Assembly: GCA_963801045.1 (NCBI GenBank)
Contig: CAWDDC010000004.1
Span: 124,001-188,000, forward strand
Source: JACCWP01 sp963801045
GTDB lineage: Bacteria; Actinomycetota; Actinomycetes; Propionibacteriales; Nocardioidaceae
Direction of reading: 5' to 3'
DNA: 64,000 nucleotides
Below are positions 27,515 through 36,043 of this stretch, one piece after another; the stretch's first letter is position 1; each line of letters begins with the position of its first letter. A model generated the notes under the pieces. That model was given only the letters and a program-made list of their open reading frames with translations. It was not told the origin of the DNA and did not search any database. A program made the position numbers and the translations under genes.

Positions 27515-28552
27515 TCAGCGACCTCCCGCGAGCAGCCGGGAGCGCTGGTTGACGCCAGGCCCGCCGTAGGGGTAGTCGGCGGCGCCCGGGTCGCTGGCCG
27601 CGTCGAGCCGGTCGGTCTCGTCGGCGGTGAGCCGCAGGTCGGCCGCGGCCAGGTTGGCCTCCAGCTGCTCGGTGGTGCGGGCGCCGAGGATCACCGACGT
27701 CACGGCGGGCCGTCGCGACCAGCCACGCGAGCGCGACGCTGCGCCATCGGCACGTCGCGGTCGTCGGCCACCTCCCGCACGGCGTCGACGACGTCCCACG
27801 TGCGCTGCTCGGTGCTGCGCCGGCCGTACGCCTCGACGCCGGCGTCGGGGTTCTCGCCCAGCCGGGTGGCGCCGGTCGGCCGCTCGTCGCGGGAGTACTT
27901 GCCGGTCAGCCAGCCGCCGCCCAGCGGCGACCAGGGCAGCAGGCCGAGACCGTTGTGCTGCGCAGGCGGGCACGATCTCCCACTCGATCTCGCGCACCAG
28001 CAGGTTGTACTGCGGCTGCAGGGTGACCGGCACCGTCCAGCCGCGGTGCTCGGCGAGGTCGACGGCCTTCTGCAGCTGCCAGCCGGTGAAGTTGGACAGC
28101 CCGAAGTAGCGCACCTTGCCGGCGCGTACCGCGTCGTCGGCGAAGCGCAGCGTCTCCTCCAGCGGCGTGTGCGGGTCCCAGGCGTGCACCTGGTAGAGGT
28201 CGATCGCGTCGACGCCGAGCCGGGTCAGCGACGCGTCGAGCGCCCGGGACAGGTGCCGCCGCGACAGTCCGAGGCCGTTGGGGGAGTCGTCGGTCGGGAA
28301 GCGCCCCTTGGTCGCGATCACCACCCGCTCGCGCACGTCGGGCGCGGCCGCGGCGAGCCAGCGGCCGATGATCGACTCCGACTCGGTGCCGGAGTAGACG
28401 TCGGCGGTGTCGACCAGGTTGCCGCCGGCCTCGACGAACGTGTCGAGCTGCTCGTGCGAGTGCTTCTCGTCGGTCTCGCGTCCGAAGGTCATCGTGCCGA
28501 GCGCGTACGCCGAGACGGCGCAGCCGCTGCGGCCGAGGGCGCGGATCTCCAT
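27515..28552 (-). CDS. Aldo/keto reductase (frame-broken)
   Basis: TIM-barrel NAD(P)H-dependent carbonyl reductase. The catalytic tetrad is visible as Asp in LVDTADVY, Tyr in ADVYSGTESE, Lys in VIATKGRF and His in LYQVHAWD. YFGLSNFTGWQL and the C-terminal cofactor loop VTSVILGARTTEQLEANL are also present. Frames join near 27964 (an extra A in GCAGG; corrected PAAQHNGLG) and in 27720-27745. It is divergent from the sugar-acid operon at 28657 and could supply the first oxidation step, as some AKRs act as L-fucose dehydrogenases; that is inference from context. Confidence 0.8.
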   Translation of the reverse strand: MEIRALGRSGCAVSAYALGTMTFGRETDEKHSHEQLDTFVEAGGNLVDTADVYSGTESESIIGRWLAAAAPDVRERVVIATKGRFPTDDSPNGLGLSRRHLSRALDASLTRLGVDAIDLYQVHAWDPHTPLEETLRFADDAVRAGKVRYFGLSNFTGWQLQKAVDLAEHRGWTVPVTLQPQYNLLVREIEWEIVPACAAQRSRPAALVAAGRRLADRQVLPRRAADRRHPAGREPRRRRRGVRPAQHRAAHVGRRRRRAGGGRRPRRADGAASRSRGWSRRPAVTSVILGARTTEQLEANLAAADLRLTADETDRLDAASDPGAADYPYGGPGVNQRSRLLAGGR

Positions 28553-28656
28553 GGGGTCAGCTCCAACATCGAGGGGTGGGGAAGGGCCGCCACAAGGTAG
28601 GCCGCGGCAACGGTTGCCGCCACCCGCTGTTGCCCGCGCGGGGACGTACTGGTCGG

Positions 28657-29586
28657 ATGAGACGCATGCGAGTCCTCGTGACCGGAGCCCGCGGCAAGGT
28701 CGGCCGGGCCGTCGTGCCGGCCCTGCAGGCGGCGGGCCACGACGTGGTGGCGACCGACCGGGCCGAGCCCGTCTTCGACCGTCCCGAGCCCGGCGCCGCC
28801 CCCTACGTACGCACCGACCTCACCGACGCGGGTGAGGTCTACGCGCTGGTCGGCGGCTGGACCCCGGGCGAGGGACCCAAGGCCGGCCCGTTCGACGCGG
28901 TCGTGCACGCCGGCGCGATCCCGGCGCCCGGCAAGCACCCGCCGCACGTGGTGTTCGGCAACAACCTGATGGGCGTGTTCAACGTCGTCGAGGCGTGCGT
29001 GCGATGGGGGGTGCGGCGGCTGGTGAACATCTCCAGCGAGACGGTGCCCGGCTACCTGTTCCCCGAGCGGCGATGGGCCCCCGACTACGTCCCGGTCGAC
29101 GAGGAGCACCGGGCGGAGCCGCAGGACCCGTACGCGCTCGCCAAGCACCTCGGCGAGCAGGTGTGCGACGCCGCCGTGCGGCGCTCCGACCTGAAGGTGA
29201 TCTCGCTGCGACCCACCTGGGTGCAGGACGACACGTCCTACGCCCGCAACCTCGGGCCCTCGATCGCCGACCCCAGCGAGCCGTCGCTCAACGGCTGGTC
29301 CTACATCGACGCCGGCGACCTGGCCGAGGCGGTGCGGCTGTCGGTCGAGAGCGACCTGCCCGGCCACGAGGTGTTCTTCATCGCCGCCGCCGACACCATC
29401 GGCGGCCGCGACCTGCACGCAAGCTGGCGGGCGTCGTTCCCGGACGCGGCGACCGAGCTGCGGCCGGTCTCCCGGCCCGACGCAGCCGGCGTCTCCTCCG
29501 CCAAGGCGGAACGGCTGCTCGGGTGGCGGCCCACCGTGTCGTGGACCGACCACCTCGACGCCACCGGCCGCCCGCACGGCGGATGA
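28657..29586 (+). CDS. NAD-dependent epimerase/dehydratase (SDR; uronate or sugar dehydrogenase-like)
   Basis: About 309 residues, intact extended SDR. The NAD site is VLVTGARGKVGRAVV, the ADxx acidic residue is in VVATDRAE, and the active site is YxxxK in DPYALAKHLGEQV with upstream Ser in VNISSETVPG. Family members oxidise uronic acids or aldoses to lactones, or epimerise NDP-sugars. The link to a dehydratase and an aldolase favours an oxidative role here. ATG codons at 28657 and 28666 are both possible. The stop overlaps the aldolase ATG (ATGA), so they are coupled. Confidence 0.75.
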   Translation: MRRMRVLVTGARGKVGRAVVPALQAAGHDVVATDRAEPVFDRPEPGAAPYVRTDLTDAGEVYALVGGWTPGEGPKAGPFDAVVHAGAIPAPGKHPPHVVFGNNLMGVFNVVEACVRWGVRRLVNISSETVPGYLFPERRWAPDYVPVDEEHRAEPQDPYALAKHLGEQVCDAAVRRSDLKVISLRPTWVQDDTSYARNLGPSIADPSEPSLNGWSYIDAGDLAEAVRLSVESDLPGHEVFFIAAADTIGGRDLHASWRASFPDAATELRPVSRPDAAGVSSAKAERLLGWRPTVSWTDHLDATGRPHGG

Positions 29587-30237
29587 GCGCCGCACGCGAC
29601 GTCCTGGGCGGGCACCTGCTGGTGCCCGTGGTCGTCTCCGACGTGCCCGCGCACGCGGTCGGGCTCGGCCGGGCCCTCGCCGACGGCGGTCTGCCGATCG
29701 CCGAGGTGACGCTGCGGATGCCGCGCGCGCTGGAGCTGCTGGCGGCGATGGCGGAGGGCTGTCCCGACCTGGTGGTCGGCGCCGGCACCGTCGTCTCGGC
29801 CGACCAGGTCGACGCGGCGGTCGACGCCGGTGCGCGGTTCCTGGTGTCGCCCGGGCTGGCCGTCGACGTGGTCGAACGGGCTCGCGACCGGCAGGTGCCG
29901 ATCCTGCCGGGCGTGGCCACGGCGTCGGACCTGATGGCCGCCACCGCGCTCGGCCTGGACCTCGTCAAGCTCTTCCCGGCCGGGTCGCTGGGAGGCACGG
30001 ACACCGTTCGGGCACTCGCGGCGCCGTTCCCCGCGATGAGCCTTCGTGCCCACCGGCGGCATCGGCCCCGCCGACCTCGCGGACTACCTGGCCGTGCCCG
30101 CCGTCGCGGCCGTCGGTGGCAGCTGGATGGTGCCGGCGGGCGCACTGGCCGACGGCGACCACGACACCGTGCGTCGGCTCACCGCCGAGGCCGTGCAGGC
30201 AGCCCGCACCGCCCGACCACCCGACCAGCAGCGCTGA
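29583..30237 (+). CDS. KDPG/KHG-type 2-keto-3-deoxy-sugar-acid aldolase (frame-broken)
   Basis: Class I aldolase that cleaves 2-keto-3-deoxy acids to pyruvate plus an aldehyde. It shows AEVTLRMPRALE (Glu41), VVGAGTV, ARFLVSPG, ILPGVATASDLMAA and the Schiff-base lysine K129 in LVKLFPAGS, then PTGGIGPADLADYL. One extra C near 30043 breaks the frame; corrected reading AMSFVPTGGIG. It lies between the epimerase/dehydrogenase and the L-fuconate dehydratase, so its likely substrate is 2-keto-3-deoxy-L-fuconate, giving pyruvate and lactaldehyde. Confidence 0.8.
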
Positions 30238-30247
30238 GAGGTAGCCC

Positions 30248-31546
30248 ATGGCCCGCATCACCTCCGTCGACGTCGTCGACGTCCGGTTCCCGACCTCGCT
30301 CGAGGCCGACGGCTCGGACGCGATGAACACCGACTGCGACTACTCGGCGGCCTATGTCGTGCTGACGACCGACGACCCCGACCTGTCGGGCTACGGCCTG
30401 ACGTTCACCACCGGGCGCGGGACGGACCTGGTGGTGGCGGCGGCGTACCAGGTGGCCGAGCACGTGACCGGCCTCGACGTCGACGAGATGGCCGCGGACA
30501 TGGGCGCCCTCAACCGGCGGTTCCAGACCGACGCGCAGCTGCGCTGGCTCGGCCCGGAGAAGGGTGTGGTGCACCTGGCGCTGGCCGCGGTCCTCAACGC
30601 TGCTTGGGATCTGGCCGCGCGGCGTGCCGGCAAGCCGCTGTGGCGGCTGCTCGTCGACATGACCCCGGAACAGCTCGCCGACGTCGCCGACCTGCGCTAC
30701 CTCGGCGACGTCCTCACCCGCGACGAGGTGGTCGAGCGGCTGCGGGCGCTCGAGCCCACCCGCGCCGAGCGGGTCGCCGAGCTGGAGCGTGACGGCTACG
30801 CCTGCTACACCACGTCGCCGGGCTGGCTCGGCTACAGCGACGACAAGCTGCGGCGGCTGTGCCGGGAGGCGGTGGAGCAGGGCTTCCGGCACGTGAAGCT
30901 CAAGGTCGGCGCCGACCTCGACGACGACATCCGCCGCTGCGGCATCGCCCGCGAGGAGATCGGGCCGGACGTCGCGCTGATGGTCGACGCCAACCAGGTC
31001 TGGGACGTGCCCGAGGCGATCGAGTGGGTGCAGGCGCTGAAGCCGTTCGACCTGATGTGGATCGAGGAGCCCACCAGCCCCGACGACGTGCTCGGGCACG
31101 CCGCGATCCGCCGTGCGGTGGCGCCGATCGGGGTCGCCACCGGCGAGCACGCGCACAACCGGGTGATGTTCAAGCAGCTGTTCCAGGCCGAGGCGATCGA
31201 CTACTGCCAGCTCGACTCGTGCCGGCTGGCGAGCGTCAACGAGATCCTGGCCGTCATGCTGATGGCCGCGAAGTTCGACGTCCCGGTGTGCCCGCACGCC
31301 GGCGGGGTCGGGTTGTGCGAGCTGGTGCAGCACCTGTCGGTCATCGACTTCGTCGCGGTGTCCGGTACGAAGCAGAACCGCGTCGTCGAGTACGTCGACC
31401 ACCTGCACGAGCACTTCGTCGACCCGTGCGTGGTCAAGGACGCCGCCTACCTGTTGCCGACCGCGCCCGGCTACAGCGCACAGATGCACGCCGACTCGGT
31501 CGCGACCTACCGCTTCCCGGACGGCGCGTACTGGTCGCAGCAGTGA
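30248..31546 (+). CDS. L-fuconate dehydratase (enolase superfamily)
   Basis: A 432-residue intact acid-sugar dehydratase of the mandelate-racemase group, very close in length and sequence pattern to L-fuconate dehydratases (opening TSVDVVDVRFPTS.EADGSDAM, GYGLTFTTGRG). Catalytic and Mg ligands are in place: K219 (KLKVG), D247 (VDANQVWD), E273 (IEEPTSPDD), E300 (GEHAHNR) and H350 (CPHAGGVGLCE). It converts L-fuconate to 2-keto-3-deoxy-L-fuconate. GAGAGGTAGCCC precedes the ATG, 10 bases after the aldolase stop, and the next SDR overlaps its stop (GTGA). Confidence 0.85.
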   Translation: MARITSVDVVDVRFPTSLEADGSDAMNTDCDYSAAYVVLTTDDPDLSGYGLTFTTGRGTDLVVAAAYQVAEHVTGLDVDEMAADMGALNRRFQTDAQLRWLGPEKGVVHLALAAVLNAAWDLAARRAGKPLWRLLVDMTPEQLADVADLRYLGDVLTRDEVVERLRALEPTRAERVAELERDGYACYTTSPGWLGYSDDKLRRLCREAVEQGFRHVKLKVGADLDDDIRRCGIAREEIGPDVALMVDANQVWDVPEAIEWVQALKPFDLMWIEEPTSPDDVLGHAAIRRAVAPIGVATGEHAHNRVMFKQLFQAEAIDYCQLDSCRLASVNEILAVMLMAAKFDVPVCPHAGGVGLCELVQHLSVIDFVAVSGTKQNRVVEYVDHLHEHFVDPCVVKDAAYLLPTAPGYSAQMHADSVATYRFPDGAYWSQQ

Positions 31547-32304
31547 TCGCCGACGACTTCGCCGGGCTGCGGGCGCTGGTGACCGGCGGCGCCTCGGGCA
31601 TCGGCCTGGCCGCCGCGCGCCTGCTCGCCGCCCGTGGCGCGGCAGTGACCGCGCTCGACCTCGACCCCGGAGGAGTGCCGGACGGCATCGAGACGGTCGC
31701 GTGTGACGTACGGGACCGTGCGGCCGTCGAGGCCGCGGTCACCGAGGTGGTCGCGCGCGCCGGTGGTCTGGACGTCGTCGTCGCCAACGCCGGGGTCGGT
31801 GCGATCGGTGACGTCACGGCCAACTCCGACGAGGAGTGGGCCCGCGTGCTCGACGTCAACGTCACCGGGATCGCCCGGACACTGGCGGCTGCGATGCCGC
31901 ACCTCCGTGCGTCCGACCACGCGGCCGTCGTGGTCACGGCGTCGGTCGCGTCGTACGCCGGGCTGCCCCAGCGGGTGCTGTACAGCGCCACCAAGGGTGC
32001 GGTGCTGGCCCTCGCGCTGGCCGTCGCCGCGGACGAGGTGGGCAACGGCGTGCGCTGCAACGCGGTCGCGCCCGGCACCACCGACACCCCGTGGGTGGAG
32101 AACCTGCTCGCCCAGGCCGACGACGCGGCGGCCGCCCGTACCGCGCTGGAGGCCAGGCAGCCCACCGGACGACTGGTGTCGGCCGACGACGTCGCGCAGG
32201 CGATCGCCTACCTGGCCTCGCCGCTGTCCGGCTCGGTCACCGGCACCGTGCTCGCCGTCGACGGAGGCATGTACGGCCTGCGGCTCCCGCCACCCGGCAG
32301 CTGA
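31543..32304 (+). CDS. Short-chain dehydrogenase, probable 2-keto-3-deoxy-L-fuconate dehydrogenase
   Basis: A 253-residue classical SDR. The cofactor motif is VTGGASGIGLAAARLL, with NAG in VVVANAGVG, catalytic Ser in VTASVASYAG and YSATK (Tyr and Lys), and the end is GTVLAVDGGMYG. It overlaps the fuconate dehydratase stop by 4 bases. In non-phosphorylative L-fucose catabolism such an enzyme oxidises 2-keto-3-deoxy-L-fuconate at C4; the assignment rests on context. The region after its stop is convergent with the metallo-beta-lactamase gene. Confidence 0.75.
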   Translation: MIADDFAGLRALVTGGASGIGLAAARLLAARGAAVTALDLDPGGVPDGIETVACDVRDRAAVEAAVTEVVARAGGLDVVVANAGVGAIGDVTANSDEEWARVLDVNVTGIARTLAAAMPHLRASDHAAVVVTASVASYAGLPQRVLYSATKGAVLALALAVAADEVGNGVRCNAVAPGTTDTPWVENLLAQADDAAAARTALEARQPTGRLVSADDVAQAIAYLASPLSGSVTGTVLAVDGGMYGLRLPPPGS

Positions 32305-32313
32305 CCGTCGGGC

Positions 32314-33701
32314 TCAGCGGGCAGCGCCGGCGTGCGCGTCCGTCCCAGGCGTCGTAGCCGCCGCGCAGGTCGGACACGTCGTCGTGCCCGTGGGCCCGCA
32401 GCGCGCTCGCGGCCACGCTGGAGCGCCAGCCGCTCGCGCAGTGCACCACGACCGGCCGGTCGGCCCGGCACCTCGTCGTGGCGGCGGACCAGCTCGGCGA
32501 GCGGGATGTGCACCGAGCCGGGGATCGCGCCGTCGGCCACCTCACCGGGGTTGCGCACGTCGAGCACCGTCAGGGACGCCGGCGTCCTGCGCCGCGGCCA
32601 GCTCGTCGACGCCGATCCGCGCACCGGTCTCGATGAGGTCGGCCAGCTCGACGAACGAGTGCGCCGGGTCGGCGAGGTGGCCGCGCACGCTGTCGAAGCC
32701 GATCCGCGCCAGCCGCATCATCACCTCGTCCTCTCGGCCGGGTTCGGTCACCGTGACGATCGGCTCGTCGTGCGCGAGCACCATGCCGGTGGTCTCCGAC
32801 AGCCGGCCGTCGGCACCCACGTTGACCGAGCCGCGCAGGTGGCCGGCGGCGAAGTCGTCAGGGGTGCGGGTGTCGAGCACCCGCACGCCGCTCTCGATCG
32901 CGGTGCGTACGTCCTCGGGGGACAGCGGCACGGAGTGGTGCAGCCCGGTCACGGTGTGCCGCAGCTGCCGGTTGAGCACCGCGTCGACCGCGAAGTAGGC
33001 AGGGGCGGACGGCTGCCCGGCCGTGATCATCGTCGACGAAGGCGTCCTCGCTCATCGGCTGCACCGACGGGTTGGTGTCCCGCTGCGCGCCGATCGTCGA
33101 CTGCAGCTCGTCGGAGAGGTTCTTGCCGCAGGCCGAGCCGGCGCCGTGCCCGGGCAGCAGCCGTACGTCGTCGGGCAGCGCCATCAGCACGTCGTGGACG
33201 GACGAGTACAGCGCCCGCGCGAGCTCGTCGGCCGAGGCGCCGAGCGACACCGCCAGGTCGGGGCGGCCCACGTCGCCGACGAACAGCGCGTCGCCGGTGA
33301 GCACCGCCGCCGGGACCTCGTCGCCCGCGCGCTCGCGCACCAGCAGGCTGATCGACTCCCAGGTGTGGCCCGGCGTCTCCAGCACCTCGACCTCGACCTC
33401 GCCGAGGCTGATCCGCTCGCCGTGCGCGAGCCGCCGGATCGCGTACTCGGCCTCGGCGCGCCGGCCGTAGCCGATCCAGGCGCCCGTCCTGGCGGCCAGC
33501 TCGAGGTGGCCCGCCACGAAGTCGGCGTGGAAGTGGGTGTTGACGACACCGACGATGGTCAGCCCGTAGCGCTCGGCGTCGGCGAGGTAGTCCTCGATGT
33601 CGCGGCGCGGGTCCACGACGAGCGCCTGGCCGCTGGACTCGTCCCCGATCAGGTACGAGCCCTGCGACAGGCAGCTGATGTAGTACTGCTCGAGGATCAC
33701 C
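32314..33701 (-). CDS. Metallo-beta-lactamase fold/rhodanese fusion (persulfide dioxygenase-like, frame-broken)
   Basis: About 460 residues. The N-terminal MBL domain has the metal motif THFHADFVAGH, the second histidine in ETPGHTWES, TGDALFVGDVGRPDL and LLPGHGAGSACGKNL, the pattern of ETHE1-like persulfide dioxygenases. Two rhodanese domains follow. The first (RVLDTRTPDDFAAGHLRGSVNV) lacks an obvious active Cys; the last has VVHCASGWRSS with the catalytic Cys. Frames join near 33040, 32588, 32462 and 32343; the natural end is AWTDAHAGAAR with TGA at 32314-32316. The GTG at 33701 follows AAAGGAGAG. It likely oxidises glutathione-type persulfides or handles sulfane sulfur. Confidence 0.8.
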
Positions 33702-33800
33702 GCGCGGTCTCTCCTTTTGTCGCTAATGTCGACTGCCACAGTAGCGTTTTGGTCGACCTCTCACCTTCACGGTAGGCCGCCGCTGCGCGGATCGGGGCGG

Positions 33801-33835
33801 GAGCGGCAGATCAGAGCGGCAGATCAGAGCGGCAG
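33801..33835 (+). repeat. 13-bp tandem repeat (GAGCGGCAGATCA, 2.7 copies) at a stop codon
   Basis: Two full copies (33801-33813, 33814-33826) and a partial third (33827-33835). On the minus strand each unit reads CTGCCGCTC-TGA-T, so the C-terminal Leu-Pro-Leu-stop of the enolase-superfamily gene is duplicated downstream of its own stop. It looks like a recent slippage duplication. Confidence 0.75.
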
Positions 33836-34930
33836 GGCCTGACGCGAGGTCAGCATCTCGTCCAGCCGCTCCGGCACCGGCGTGCGGCCGATGCCCGGGC
33901 CGGTGGGCACGTCCAGCTGCCCGTCGCGCAGCACGAACGGCTCGGTGACGTCGGTGCGGAAGTAGCGGTCGGAGGCGGAGGTGTCGCCGGGCAGGGTGAA
34001 CTCCGGCATCGCGGCCAGCGCCACGTTGGCCGCGCGGCCGATGCCGGTCTCGAGCATGCCGCCGCACCAGACCGCGACGCCGTGCGCCGCGGCGAGCTCG
34101 GCGATCCGCCGCGCCTCGCTGTAGCCGCCGACCCGGCCCGGCTTGATGTTGATGATGCGGCAGGCGCCGAGCCGGATCGCGGCCGCGGCCACCCGGGCGG
34201 AGGTGATCGACTCGTCGAGGCAGATCGGCGTGCGCACCCTGGCGGCCAGGTCGGCGTGGCCGAGCACGTCGTCCTCCGGCAGCGGCTGCTCGATCAGCAG
34301 CAGGTCGAAGTCATCCAGCCGCGCCAGCAGCGCGGCGTCGCCCAGCGTGTAGGCGGTGTTGGCGTCGACCTGCAGCAGGAAGTCGCCGCCGAAGCGTTCG
34401 CGCACGGCGCGGACGGGCTCGACGTCCCACCCCGGCTCGATCTTGAGCTTGATCCGGAGGTAGCCCTGGTCGAGGTAGCGGCCGACGGCGTCCAGCAGCT
34501 CGGGGATCGAGTCCATGATCCCGACCGAGACACCGCAGTCGACCCGGTCCCGGGTGGCCCCCAGGTGGTGCGCGAGGGACTCGCCGCGGGCGCGCAGCTC
34601 GGCGTCGAGCACCGCGGTGTGCAGCGCGGACTTGGCCATCCAGTGCCCCTTGAACGGGGCGAGCGCCTGCTCCACGCTCGTCGCGTCGACGTCCGGCAGT
34701 GCGGCGACGGCCGGCACCAGGAACCGGCGCAGCACGTCGGCGCACCCCTCGACGTACTCCGCGGAGTAGCGCGGGTCGAGGTCGCTGACGCACTCGCCCC
34801 ACCCCTCCGCGTCGGGGGTGGTCACGTGCACCAGCAGCACGTCACGTGACGTGGAGGTGCCGAAGGACGTGCGGAACGGCGACACCAGCGGCATCCCGAT
34901 CCGCACCAGCTCGATCGCGTCGGGTCTCAT
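33824..34930 (-). CDS. Enolase-superfamily N-acylamino-acid racemase / o-succinylbenzoate synthase-like (MenC family)
   Basis: A 368-residue intact enzyme. Active-site residues by position are K161 and K163 (RIKLKI), D189 (QVDANTAY), E214 (LIEQPL), D239 (CLDESI) and K263 (NIKPGR), the MenC/NSAR arrangement with lysines on both faces. The 20s loop is PLVSPFRTSFG. No menaquinone genes are nearby, and it overlaps a COG3375-type acyltransferase gene (ATGA). Therefore N-succinylamino-acid racemase is more likely than menaquinone synthesis. The stop lies inside a 13-bp tandem repeat. Confidence 0.8.
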   Translation of the reverse strand: MRPDAIELVRIGMPLVSPFRTSFGTSTSRDVLLVHVTTPDAEGWGECVSDLDPRYSAEYVEGCADVLRRFLVPAVAALPDVDATSVEQALAPFKGHWMAKSALHTAVLDAELRARGESLAHHLGATRDRVDCGVSVGIMDSIPELLDAVGRYLDQGYLRIKLKIEPGWDVEPVRAVRERFGGDFLLQVDANTAYTLGDAALLARLDDFDLLLIEQPLPEDDVLGHADLAARVRTPICLDESITSARVAAAAIRLGACRIINIKPGRVGGYSEARRIAELAAAHGVAVWCGGMLETGIGRAANVALAAMPEFTLPGDTSASDRYFRTDVTEPFVLRDGQLDVPTGPGIGRTPVPERLDEMLTSRQALPL

Positions 34931-35790
34931 CGCTCGACAACGTACTGGCCCTGGGCGGTGAGGCCGCTGACCCGGTGCCCGGCGAGCAGCGCCGCTCCGA
35001 GGGTGCGCTCGACCGCCTCCTGCCACGCACGGGCCCGGCCGATGTCGTCGCGGCGGACCGCGGTGATGTCGGCGGGCACGCCGATCAGGACGACGCCGGC
35101 TCCGTCGTCAGCGCGCTCGACCGGCTCGTCGTGGGGACCAGCGGTCAGCAGCACCGAGGCGCCGTCGGCCTCGAGGGCAGCGCCATCGACGACCCGGGTC
35201 TGCCGTGCACACGCCAGCCGGGTCTCCTCCGCCGGCACCGACCAGCTCACCAGCAGCCGGTCGGTCGGCTCGGTGCCGTTCAGGTCGTCGTCGACGTTGC
35301 CGTAGAAGTTGGCCAGCCACGCAGTGGGGGTGGCGCGCAGGCGGGCGAGGTTGAGGAACGCGTTGCGGCGTTGCAGCGGGTCGTAGGTCCAGCTGATCGC
35401 CGCCACGTCGCCGGCGTAGGCCCACGCCCACTGATGCACCTTCAGCGCGAACCCGATGCCGCGGCCGCGGCAGGCGGCGTCCACGGCCGCGAGGTGGCTG
35501 TGCAGGTGGGCCGTCCGGGGCGTCCCGAAGAACGCCACGCAGATGCCGACCATGCGTTCTCCGTCGAAGGCACCGCTGACGAAGTTGCCCGCCATGGTCA
35601 TCGCCCGCAGCATCGGCACGGAGACCTCGTCGGTGCCGAACCCCCACGTGCGGTCGATCAGCACCGTGACCTCGTGGAGCTCCTCGACCTCGCTCAGCAG
35701 CCGCACCTGCACGCCCGCACGTGCCGCCGCCTCGTCGGCCAGTCGTGCTGCCTCGTCGGCTCCCTCGGTCATCGGTTGATCGTGCTGCAT
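34927..35790 (-). CDS. COG3375-type GNAT acyltransferase (predicted N-succinyltransferase partner of NSAR)
   Basis: 287 residues. A GNAT core has GAFDGERMVGICVAFFG, VDAACRGRGIGFALK (acyl-CoA pyrophosphate loop) and ISWTYDPLQRRNAFLNLARL. The COG3375 signature is ANFYGNVDDDLNGTEPTDRL, and a C-terminal extension follows. Homologues next to NSAR-type racemases N-succinylate D-amino acids so that the racemase can convert them to the L form. The start is either ATG 35790 or the ATG at 35771 (MTEGAD); neither has a clear ribosome site. Its end overlaps the racemase start. Confidence 0.75.
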   Translation of the reverse strand: MQHDQPMTEGADEAARLADEAAARAGVQVRLLSEVEELHEVTVLIDRTWGFGTDEVSVPMLRAMTMAGNFVSGAFDGERMVGICVAFFGTPRTAHLHSHLAAVDAACRGRGIGFALKVHQWAWAYAGDVAAISWTYDPLQRRNAFLNLARLRATPTAWLANFYGNVDDDLNGTEPTDRLLVSWSVPAEETRLACARQTRVVDGAALEADGASVLLTAGPHDEPVERADDGAGVVLIGVPADITAVRRDDIGRARAWQEAVERTLGAALLAGHRVSGLTAQGQYVVER

Positions 35791-36009
35791 GTGGGCGCTG
35801 CAGTCCACCGGCAATTCCCGTGTCGATCTCATTCTGCTGGGAATGGGAAATGCAGCACCAGGCAGGCAAGGCTTCCATTCTTTCGTGCCGCGCCTTCGCG
35901 CTTGCCCAAGCAGGGCAGGTCTCTCGGCCGCTGGCGTGATGATTCGGACAAGCAAGGATTGCCTCACCGAATAAGCAGTCCATCGCTATCAGGGCAGCCT
36001 TTCCTGCGT

Positions 36010-36026
36010 GGAAATCGTGCATTTCC
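36010..36026 (+). promoter_or_regulatory. Palindrome GGAAAT-CGTGC-ATTTCC before the VIT transporter
   Basis: A perfect 6-base inverted repeat with a 5-base centre, ending 17 bases before the transporter ATG. It lies in a stretch (35790-36043) much richer in A/T than the rest of the window. It could be an operator for a metal-responsive regulator or a hairpin in the 5' leader. A weaker ATTCCC/GGGAAT pair lies at 35814-35819/35839-35844. Confidence 0.45.
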
Positions 36027-36043
36027 TCTGGGAGAATCGAGGC

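Noticed and set aside
33715..33762. Possible operator (CGCTA...TAGCG and paired GTCGAC) upstream of the MBL/rhodanese gene
   Set aside because: The arms are only 5-6 bases and widely spaced, GTCGAC is common in this genome's composition, and no regulator gene is adjacent.
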